A DNA stretch of 64,000 nucleotides from Halovulum marinum (lineage in GTDB: Bacteria > Pseudomonadota > Alphaproteobacteria > Rhodobacterales > Rhodobacteraceae): positions 186,001 through 250,000 of the forward strand of contig NZ_WIND01000003.1 of assembly GCF_009697225.1 (NCBI RefSeq), in the 5' to 3' direction. Positions within the stretch are counted from its first letter, which is position 1; each line of letters opens with the position of its first letter. This document shows, in pieces, positions 45,474 to 52,601 of this stretch. Below the pieces are notes generated by a model. The model had not been told where the DNA came from, ran no database searches, and saw only the letters and a list, made by a program, of their open reading frames with translations. The position numbers and the translations under genes are program-made.

Positions 45474-46400
45474 ATGCGCAATGAAAGAACCACCGAGGAA
45501 GTGGCGCTGGGGATTCGGCGGCGCGTGTTCGAGCACTCGATGCGCAACAACGGCGGCTATCTGTCCCAGGCCTGTTCGGCCGGCGAGCAGCTGGCATGGC
45601 TCTATAACGAAGAGCTGAAACTCGGCGCGCCGACGCTGCCGATGATCCCCAAGCCGTTCGAGGGCGTGCCCTCGCCGTCGAACCCGGACTACCACACCGG
45701 CGCCGGCTACAACGGCCCCGCCGCGCCCGAATTCGACCGCCTGTTCATCGCCCCCGCCCACTACGCGCTGGTTGCCTATGCCACCCTGATCGAGGTCGGC
45801 CGCATGGCGCCCGAGGGGCTTGAGATGTTCAACAAGGACGGCTCCTCGGTCGAGATGATCGGCGCCGAGCACTCGCCGGGCATGGAGGTGCACAACGGCA
45901 CCCTGGGCATCGGCCTGTCCACGGGCGCGGGCCTGGCCTGGGGCCGCAAGCGCCGCGGCGAGCCGGGCCGCACCTGGGTCTTCATGTCCGACGGCGAGGT
46001 GCAGGAAGGCCAGACCTGGGAGGCCGTTCAGGCCGCCGCCTTCCACGGCATCGACAACCTTTATGCGATCATGGACGTCAACGACCAGCAGTGCGACGGC
46101 GCGATGTCCAGCGTGATGGAGGTCGGCGACATCAAGACCAAGTTCCGCACCTTCGGCGCCGTCTGCGTCGAGATCGACGGCCATGACGTGCAGGCCATGC
46201 GCGATGCGGTCGCCGAGCCCCACGAGGGCCGGCCGCTGATCATCCTGGCGCGCACCAGCCCCTACCGCACCATGCCGATCCTCGAGGAACGCTTTCCGCG
46301 CCTGCACTACGTGCGCTTCAAGTCCGAGGACGAGCGCGCCCGCATGAACGTGTCCATCGCCGCCGATCTTGGTGTCGAACCCGTCGACTACAGCCACTGA
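45474..46400 (+). CDS. Transketolase, N-terminal (TPP-binding) subunit
   Basis: A 308-residue subunit of a split transketolase. The thiamine diphosphate motif is MSDGEVQEGQTWEAVQAAAFHGIDNLYAIMDVNDQQ (172-206, SDGE...N203), with HSPGMEVHNGTLGIGLSTGAGLAW ahead of it. It transfers two-carbon units between ketose and aldose phosphates together with the next gene's product. AGGAGG lies 11 bases before the ATG. The dedicated copy in a SorC regulon suggests entry of xylulose-5-phosphate or an unusual ketose. Confidence 0.87.
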   Translation: MRNERTTEEVALGIRRRVFEHSMRNNGGYLSQACSAGEQLAWLYNEELKLGAPTLPMIPKPFEGVPSPSNPDYHTGAGYNGPAAPEFDRLFIAPAHYALVAYATLIEVGRMAPEGLEMFNKDGSSVEMIGAEHSPGMEVHNGTLGIGLSTGAGLAWGRKRRGEPGRTWVFMSDGEVQEGQTWEAVQAAAFHGIDNLYAIMDVNDQQCDGAMSSVMEVGDIKTKFRTFGAVCVEIDGHDVQAMRDAVAEPHEGRPLIILARTSPYRTMPILEERFPRLHYVRFKSEDERARMNVSIAADLGVEPVDYSH

Positions 46401-46412
46401 GGAGGCCAGAAC

Positions 46413-47417
46413 ATGATGGAAATGGTATCGCGCCCCTATGCCAGGGCCTTCGAGGCCTTCGCGGCGGGCAATCCCGACATCCTGTGCCTTTCCGCGGACC
46501 TGACCTCGTCCTGCGAGGTTGACGGCTTCCGCGACCGGCACCCGGATCAGTTCCTCAGCCTCGGCATGGCCGAGCAGAACATGATGAGCTTCGCAGGCGG
46601 GCTTGGCCTGGCCGGCTATCGCCCCTTCATCCACACTTTCGGCGTGTTCATGTACCGCCGCCCCTATGACCAGCTGATGGCGTCCATCGCCTATCCGCGG
46701 CGCAAGGTGCGGCTGATGGGCTTCCTGCCCGGCGTGACCACGCCCGGCGGCATGACCCACCAGTCGATCGAGGACATCTCCGTGATGCGCTCGATCCCGA
46801 ACATGACGATCCTGGAAACCGGCGACGCGACCGAGGTCGAATCGATCTGCGAGGCCGCCGACAGCATCGACGGGCCGGTCTGGTGCCGCGTTCTGCGCGG
46901 CAGCGTCCCGCGCCTGTTCGACACGCCGATCAGGGTCGGCGAGATGCGCGAGCTGTCCTCGGGCGACGATATCCTTGTCGTGACCTCGGGCATCTGCACC
47001 GAGGAAGCGATGCGCGCCCGCTCGGCGCTGGCAAGGGCGGGCCTGTCGATCCGGCACCTGCACCTGCACACGATCAAGCCGTTCGATGCGCAGGCGCTGC
47101 TGGATCACATCGGCTCGGTCAGGCACGGCGTCATCACGCTGGAGAACCATGTGACCGAAGGCGGCGTCGGATCGCTGGTGGCCGAGACGATGGCCGATGC
47201 CGGTGCCGGCAAGCGCCTGATCCGGCTGGGGCTGAAGGACACCTACGCCCACGGCGGCTCGCGCGCCTACCTGATGCGCCATTACGGGCTGGACGCGCTG
47301 GCGCTGGTCGAGGGCATCGAGGATCTGACCGGCCAGGCATTCGGCATCACCGAAGGCGATCTGGATGCCGCCCGCGTCGATGACGTGCATTCGCTGGTCA
47401 AGGCCGAGGCGCTCTGA
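46413..47417 (+). CDS. Transketolase, C-terminal (pyrimidine-binding) subunit
   Basis: A 334-residue partner of the preceding gene, holding the Pyr domain with the catalytic Glu of FLSLGMAEQNMMSFAGGLGLAGYRPFIHTFGVF and the C-terminal domain (ENHVTEGGVGSLVAETM). GGMTHQSIEDISVMRSIPNM is typical of the family. It starts 12 bases after the N-terminal subunit, with GGAGG upstream, so the two are an operon and form one alpha2-beta2 enzyme. Confidence 0.88.
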   Translation: MMEMVSRPYARAFEAFAAGNPDILCLSADLTSSCEVDGFRDRHPDQFLSLGMAEQNMMSFAGGLGLAGYRPFIHTFGVFMYRRPYDQLMASIAYPRRKVRLMGFLPGVTTPGGMTHQSIEDISVMRSIPNMTILETGDATEVESICEAADSIDGPVWCRVLRGSVPRLFDTPIRVGEMRELSSGDDILVVTSGICTEEAMRARSALARAGLSIRHLHLHTIKPFDAQALLDHIGSVRHGVITLENHVTEGGVGSLVAETMADAGAGKRLIRLGLKDTYAHGGSRAYLMRHYGLDALALVEGIEDLTGQAFGITEGDLDAARVDDVHSLVKAEAL

Positions 47418-47438
47418 TCCCTCCCTGTCGGAACGCCC

Positions 47439-47466
47439 CGGGCCCGCGGTTCGCGCCGCGGGCCCG
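47439..47466 (+). terminator. Terminator hairpin after the transketolase genes
   Basis: A perfect 11-bp stem CGGGCCCGCGG/CCGCGGGCCCG with a 6-base loop, 21 bases after the stop, followed by TTCC. It separates the transketolase operon from the MFS gene. Confidence 0.55.
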
Positions 47467-47598
47467 TTCCGCTGCGCCCGCACCGCACTGCTGCGCCCGC
47501 ACCGAGCCGCCGGCGGCGCGGCGGCTGCGGCAGAGTGCCGCCGGTCCGGCGCGGCTTGCCGCTTCCGCCGCGCGGCGACCGCCACTAGGATTCGCGCC

Positions 47599-48807
47599 AT
47601 GCGCCCGGGACCGAACACCCCGCCCCTTGCCGAATACATCGCCCTGGTCGCGCTGATGATCTCGATCGTGGCGCTGGCCACGGACCTGATGCTGCCGGCG
47701 CTGGACGACATCGGACGCGACCTGTCGGTCGCGAACGCCAACGATGCGCAGATGGTGGTGTCGGCCTTCTTCCTTGGCCTCGCCGCGGGGCAGATGTTCG
47801 TCGGGCCGCTGTCGGACAGCTTCGGGCGCAAGCCGGTGATCTATGCCGGCTACGCCCTGTTCGTGCTGGGCTGCATCCTGTCGATGGTCACGACCAGCTG
47901 GTCGGTGATGCTGCTGGGCCGCGCGCTGCAGGGGCTGGGCGCGGCGGCCCCGCGCGTGGTCACCGTGGCGCTGGTGCGCGACAGCTACCAGGGCCGGGCG
48001 ATGGCGCGCATCATGTCCTTCGTCATGGCGGTCTTCATCCTGGTGCCCGCCCTTGCCCCCGCGATCGGACAGGGCCTTGTCCACCTGGGCGGCTGGCGCG
48101 CAACCTTCGCCGGGCTGATCGTCCCCGCGCTGGTCGCCCTGATCTGGTTCCGCCTGCGCATGCCCGAGACCCAGCCCCGTGCGCAGCGGCCGCCGTTCTC
48201 GGTCGCCCGGATCACCGCCGGGCTGGGCCAGATCCTGAGAACCCGCAGCGCGATGGGCTACACGGTTTCGGCGGGGCTGATCTTCGGCGCGTTCCTCGGC
48301 TATCTCAGCTCGGCCCAACAGGTGTTCCAGACCACCTTGCAGGTCGGCGAGCGGTTCCCGCTGTATTTCGGCATCGCGGCGCTGTCGGTCGGCGCATCAT
48401 CGGTCGTCAACTCGCGGCTGGTCATGCGCCTCGGCATGCGGCGCCTCAGCCGGGGGGCGCTGATCGGGTTGACGGCGCTGTCCATCGCCTTCCTGGCGCC
48501 GCTGGCCGCATTCGACGGCGTCCCGCCGCTGCCGCTGTTCATGGCATGGCAACTGTCCAGCTTTTTCTGCATCGGTATCCTGTTCGGAAACCTGACCGCC
48601 CTGTCGATGGAGGATCTGGGCGAGCTTGCCGGCCTGGGCGCTGCCTTCGTCGGGTCGCTTTCGACCTTCATGGCGCTGCCGCTGGGCTGGGCGATCGGAA
48701 ACGGGTTCGACGGCACCGTGATCCCGCTGGTGACCGGCTTTGCGGTACTGGGTGGCGCGGCAATGGTCACGGTCAGCTGGACGGGCCGCGCAGCCGCCGC
48801 GGCCTGA
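47599..48807 (+). CDS. MFS transporter, Bcr/CflA drug-resistance type
   Basis: A 402-residue, 12-helix major-facilitator protein. LATDLMLPALDDIGRDLSV and GQMFVGPLSDSFGRKPVIYAGYALFVLGCI (motif A) with LLGRALQGLGAAAPRVVTVALVRDSYQG (motif C-like region) mark the Bcr/CflA group, usually exporters of drugs or small metabolites. The ATG at 47599 directly precedes the first helix. It lies downstream of the transketolase terminator; no copy of the shared operator is upstream, so its link to the pathway is only positional. Confidence 0.83.
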   Translation: MRPGPNTPPLAEYIALVALMISIVALATDLMLPALDDIGRDLSVANANDAQMVVSAFFLGLAAGQMFVGPLSDSFGRKPVIYAGYALFVLGCILSMVTTSWSVMLLGRALQGLGAAAPRVVTVALVRDSYQGRAMARIMSFVMAVFILVPALAPAIGQGLVHLGGWRATFAGLIVPALVALIWFRLRMPETQPRAQRPPFSVARITAGLGQILRTRSAMGYTVSAGLIFGAFLGYLSSAQQVFQTTLQVGERFPLYFGIAALSVGASSVVNSRLVMRLGMRRLSRGALIGLTALSIAFLAPLAAFDGVPPLPLFMAWQLSSFFCIGILFGNLTALSMEDLGELAGLGAAFVGSLSTFMALPLGWAIGNGFDGTVIPLVTGFAVLGGAAMVTVSWTGRAAAAA

Positions 48808-48831
48808 CCCCGGAACGAAAAGGCGGCCCCG

Positions 48832-48855
48832 CGAAGGGGGCCGCCAGGCGTGACC
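48832..48855 (-). terminator. Intrinsic terminator of the sulfatase gene
   Basis: Stem GGCGGCCCC/GGGGCCGCC between the convergent MFS and sulfatase genes. On the minus strand it is followed by TTTTCGTT, a good U-tract, so it mainly terminates the sulfatase transcript; it may also work for the MFS gene. Confidence 0.65.
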
Positions 48856-48874
48856 GGCCGGCCACGGAGGGCCT

Positions 48875-50410
48875 TCAGGCGGCGGCCAGCGCCGCGTCGG
48901 TCATGCCCAGCCGCTCCAGCTGCTCGGGCGGATAGCCTTCCGCATCCATCAGCTTCCGGGCGAGGGTCAACATCCGCTGACGCTGCGCGGGGTCGGCATC
49001 CCACAGGTTCCGTTCCTGCCCCGGATCGCCGCGGCGGTCATAAAGGAAGCACTCGTAGGTGCGCGGATCGATGGCGATCGGCGTCTTCCACAGCGGCAGG
49101 TCGACCGAGGCATCGAAATACCCCTGCTCCGCCGGCGGCTCGGGCGGCTTGCCGACCCTGCCGTCGACCGGGTTGTCCACGATCAGCGGCCGGAAGATGC
49201 CCGTGGCATAGGTGAACAGCGGCTTGCCCTCGACCGGGGCGCGGAACAGCGTCCAGTCGCCGTCGGTCACGCACAGGCCCTGCCCGAAGGTGCCGTAGAT
49301 CAGCCCCTCGTGCGGGCTGCCGCCGGTGCCCAGAACCATCGGCATCAGGCTTTTAGAATGCCGGTTCGCCGCCGGAACCGCGCCGCCCGAGGCTTCGATC
49401 AGCGTCGCGAACAGATCCACTGTCTGGGTCAGACCGCCGACATGCGCGCCGTTGCCCGGGTTCTTCGGATGCCAGATCAGCATCGGGATGTTGGCGTGGC
49501 TGTCGTAATGCGGGAACTGCTTGCCGAAGGCGCGACGCTGGCCCAGGTCGTGGCCGTGATCGGTGGTGAACACGATCATCGTGTCGTCCCACAGGCCGTG
49601 CTGGTCCATCTTGGCCATCAGCCGGCCCAGCCAGGTGTCCATCATCGTGACCTTGCCCATGTACTGGGCGCGCAGGAAATCGAGTTCCTCCGGCGTGGTC
49701 TCGTCCATGAACCGCTCCAGGTCGGCATAGATCTGATAGGGCGGCCAGATGTTGAAATCGTCCTTCTTGCCGTCGGTATACATCGAGGCATAGGGCTCGG
49801 GCACGTCGAACGGCTCGTGCACGTCGAAGCATTCGACATGCAGGAAGAACGGCCCCTTCTGCGCGTTCTCGTCCAGCCAGTCGCAGGCGCCCTGCAGGAC
49901 GCGGGGGGCGAAGTAATCCTCCTCGCCCCTGAAGTCCTTCACGTTGGCGGCGTACTGGCGGATGTGCTCGGCGGCGCGGTACCTGGCGACGTTCCTGACC
50001 CATTGCGGGTCTTCCTGCGCCGGGTCGGGCACCTTCCAGCCGTCGACCTCGTGGCCGCGGACCATGTGCAGCGACTGGAAGCCCTGCATGTAGCCGTTCG
50101 CCTCTTCCTCCCAGTAGTGGTAGTGGTCGGTGACCATCGCGGTCATCATGCCGGTCTTGGCGATTTCCTTCGGCAGGCGCGGGTCGAACACCTCCAGCCC
50201 GCCCCAGGGACGCCAGAGGAATTCCTTGCGGCCGGCCAGGATCTCGCGCCGCGCCGGCATGCAGGGCAGGCTGCCGACGAAGTGATCGTCGTAGACCTGG
50301 CAGCGCTGCGAAAGACGGGTGATGTTCGGCGTGCGGCACACGGATTCCGGGTTGTAGATCGACAGGCAGTCCTTGTTCAGGCTGTCCACCAGCACCATGA
50401 TAATGTTCAT
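48875..50410 (-). CDS. Sulfatase (formylglycine-type)
   Basis: A 511-residue arylsulfatase-like hydrolase. The modification motif is Cys50-Met-Pro-Ala-Arg (LPCMPARREILAGRKEF), which fits C-x-P-x-R for formylglycine formation, with Ala in the place of the usual Ser. FTTDHGHDLGQRRAFGKQFPHYDSHANIPMLIW supplies Ca-binding Asp/His residues. No signal peptide, so it acts in the cytoplasm on an imported sulfate (or phosphonate) ester. GGAGG 6 bases before the ATG decides the start at 50410. The shared operator lies 66 bases upstream. Confidence 0.86.
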   Translation of the reverse strand: MNIIMVLVDSLNKDCLSIYNPESVCRTPNITRLSQRCQVYDDHFVGSLPCMPARREILAGRKEFLWRPWGGLEVFDPRLPKEIAKTGMMTAMVTDHYHYWEEEANGYMQGFQSLHMVRGHEVDGWKVPDPAQEDPQWVRNVARYRAAEHIRQYAANVKDFRGEEDYFAPRVLQGACDWLDENAQKGPFFLHVECFDVHEPFDVPEPYASMYTDGKKDDFNIWPPYQIYADLERFMDETTPEELDFLRAQYMGKVTMMDTWLGRLMAKMDQHGLWDDTMIVFTTDHGHDLGQRRAFGKQFPHYDSHANIPMLIWHPKNPGNGAHVGGLTQTVDLFATLIEASGGAVPAANRHSKSLMPMVLGTGGSPHEGLIYGTFGQGLCVTDGDWTLFRAPVEGKPLFTYATGIFRPLIVDNPVDGRVGKPPEPPAEQGYFDASVDLPLWKTPIAIDPRTYECFLYDRRGDPGQERNLWDADPAQRQRMLTLARKLMDAEGYPPEQLERLGMTDAALAAA

Positions 50411-50475
50411 TTTATCCTCCACGCCACCCTTGGCCGCAGCACATTCCCCGGCCAGATTACCGCTTCGCCCCAAGC

Positions 50476-50509
50476 TTTGCAATTGTCAATAATTATATCA
50501 TTTGATAAG
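50476..50509. promoter_or_regulatory. Shared operator, copy 3 (sulfatase promoter)
   Basis: TTTGCAATTGTCAA followed by TATCATTTGATA, matching the copies at 38720 and 45393 in order and spacing. It is the only AT-rich stretch in 50411-50738, the rest of which holds no recognisable gene. It places the sulfatase under the same regulator as the sugar enzymes. Confidence 0.6.
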
Positions 50510-50738
50510 TTACGGCGGTCGACGAGCAGGTCTTTCGGCAACCCGGCGATCCCGCCTAACATGCGCAAGGCGCCGACGGCGCGAGGCCGCGGACCGGGCG
50601 CCGACAGCAATGATGCTGGAGGCGATGTTGCGCGGCCATGGCGACAAATCCGCGGCGCCCGGCCGCGTCCCCGGCCCGCGCCGCGACGCTGCCGCGGGCC
50701 CGGTTTCGCCGTCGCGCGCACCGGCCCCGCGGACCGTC

Positions 50739-51905
50739 TCAGCTCACCGCGTGGGCGGCAATGAACGACCGGTCCGGCTCCACCCCCAGCCCCGGTCCGA
50801 CGGGGATCGCGACGGTGCCGCCCGAGCGCGCGACCTGACCCTGGATATCCAGCGGATCGGCCAGAAGCTGGTCGCGGAACCGGTTCTCGGTGGTGTCGAA
50901 CTCCAGCAGCGGCTCGCGCGGGAACAGCCCGCCCGGCAACGGCGGCATGGCGGCGAGCAGCTGCAGGTTCGTCGCCACCGCGATCGCCGAGCCCCAGACG
51001 TGGTTCACAACGGGCGTGAAATGCGCATGGCACAGCGCCAGCACCCGCAGGTACTCGCTGATCCCGCCCAGCGCGCAGACCTCGGGCTGGGCGATGTCCA
51101 GCGCGCGCGATTCCAGCAGTCTGCGCCAGCCCCAGCGGCTGAACTCGGCCTCGCCGCCCGAGATGTTGACCTTAAGCCCCGCGCGCAGTTCGGCATAGCC
51201 GTCCAGATCCTCGGGGGCGACGGGTTCCTCGAACCAGAACGCGCCCAACTCCTCCAGCGCGCGTCCGACATAGAAGGCGTCGTGGGTGGTGTAGGCGTGG
51301 TTGGCATCGGCCATGAAATCAAAGGCGTCACCCACGCCCTCGCGCACCGCGCGGGCCAGTGCCACATCCTCGCGCGGACCCAGCCCCAGCTTCATCTTGG
51401 TCGCGGCAAAGCCCATGCCCTTGATCGTCGCGGCCTCGTCGCGGAACCGGGCGACGTGATCCTCGACGCTTTCGCGTTTCAGCATCATGCCATAGCCGTA
51501 GACCTGCACCCGGTCGCGGTGCGCGCCGCCGATCAGCTTGTGGATCGGCAGGCCCGCGACCTTGCCGGCGATGTCCCACAGCGCGATGTCGACGCCGGAC
51601 AGCGCCTGGATCGGCATCCCCTTCTGCCCGTGGTCGCGCAACAGGTTGTAGACCTTGTGCCAGGCCACGTCGCGGTCCAGCGGGTCCATGCCCAGCACCA
51701 TCGGCTGGATCACCCGCTCGACGATGGCCTTGTTGGCCAGCGCCACGTTGCCCGGGCCGAAGCATTCGCCCCAGCCGGTGATGCCCGCGTCGGTCTCGAC
51801 CTCGACCAGATGGGCGGTGCGTTTGGCGTAGTACTGCTGCGAATAGCCCAGTTCCTCGGGCATGTCGCATTGCAGGACATGGCTGGTGACGCGGGTGATC
51901 TTCAT
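50739..51905 (-). CDS. Enolase superfamily protein, mandelate racemase subgroup
   Basis: A 388-residue acid-sugar dehydratase or racemase-like enzyme. The active-site bases are K170-x-K172 (TKMKLG) and the D270/H302 dyad (LDIAQPE, VNHVWGS); metal ligands are D200, E226 and E252. HVLQCDMPEELGYSQQYYAKRTAHLVEVETDAGITGWGE is the capping domain. Its substrate is a sugar acid, or a cycloisomerase-type compound. GGAGGA precedes the ATG at 51905. It lies upstream of the sulfatase on the same strand, but the sulfatase has its own promoter in the 328-base gap. Confidence 0.85.
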   Translation of the reverse strand: MKITRVTSHVLQCDMPEELGYSQQYYAKRTAHLVEVETDAGITGWGECFGPGNVALANKAIVERVIQPMVLGMDPLDRDVAWHKVYNLLRDHGQKGMPIQALSGVDIALWDIAGKVAGLPIHKLIGGAHRDRVQVYGYGMMLKRESVEDHVARFRDEAATIKGMGFAATKMKLGLGPREDVALARAVREGVGDAFDFMADANHAYTTHDAFYVGRALEELGAFWFEEPVAPEDLDGYAELRAGLKVNISGGEAEFSRWGWRRLLESRALDIAQPEVCALGGISEYLRVLALCHAHFTPVVNHVWGSAIAVATNLQLLAAMPPLPGGLFPREPLLEFDTTENRFRDQLLADPLDIQGQVARSGGTVAIPVGPGLGVEPDRSFIAAHAVS

Positions 51906-51980
51906 GCTTCCTCCTCGGGCGGCGCGGCTGATGCGCTTGGCCACCGGTTATTCCTCGAGCGCCAGCCGCCAGCGACCGTG

Positions 51981-52320
51981 TCAGATGCCTGACTGGCCGA
52001 TGCCGCCGCGCGGCAGGTCGCAACGCATTTCACGCCGTCCGCCTGCACCTCGCCATAGCGCAGCCCGGCGGCCAAGCGTTCGGCCAGCGCAAGATCGGCG
52101 GTGAATGCGCAGGAGGCAAGCCCCCGTTCCCGCCGTCCTCGGCACGGGCCACAACCGCGCCGCGGTCCTCGAACGGGATCCGGCGCGCCATCGGACCGAA
52201 GATCCCGAAGCTGTAGACGCCGCCGGGCATGGCGCGGCTTCCGGACAGTCGGCGCCGGGAAATGCCGCCTGGCCACAGCTTCGCGCCTGTCGCCGCCTGC
52301 GTGCCGATCTCGCCCCCAAG
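51981..52320 (-). pseudogene. Decayed aldehyde dehydrogenase gene, C-terminal part
   Basis: On the minus strand, 52311-52117 reads TQAATGAKLWPGG, then SFGIFGPMARRIPFEDRGAVVARAEDG, like the FGPVxPVxxFEDxxEAVxxANDxxYGL block of aldehyde dehydrogenases. The continuation ASCAFTADLALAERLAAGLRYGEV is in another frame (about 52115-52040), and the end GGIGQSGI (52004-51984) in a third, before a stop. At least two frameshifts are present and the N-terminal half is not recognisable. The catalytic Cys region is absent. Confidence 0.6.
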
Positions 52321-52601
52321 CCGGCGCGGTTCGGCCGCGACTCCCGGTGGCCGTCGGCCTGCGGCAGGGCGACAGCGTCGGGGCGGTGAAGCCGAACTCA
52401 TCGTGCAGCGCGTTCAGATTGTCGGCGGCGGCATCCGGCCTGGGCGCGCCCATCGCGCCTTGATCCTGGTGCCCTGGTGCAACGACAGCGTCCGGCGCAG
52501 CGCACCGGCCCTGGCGCAGGATGCTTCGCGTTCCATGACGCTCGGCACGCGCCCTTGCGGCGCCGGCGGCAAACGGGCCACGACCCCGATGTGGGATATC
52601 T

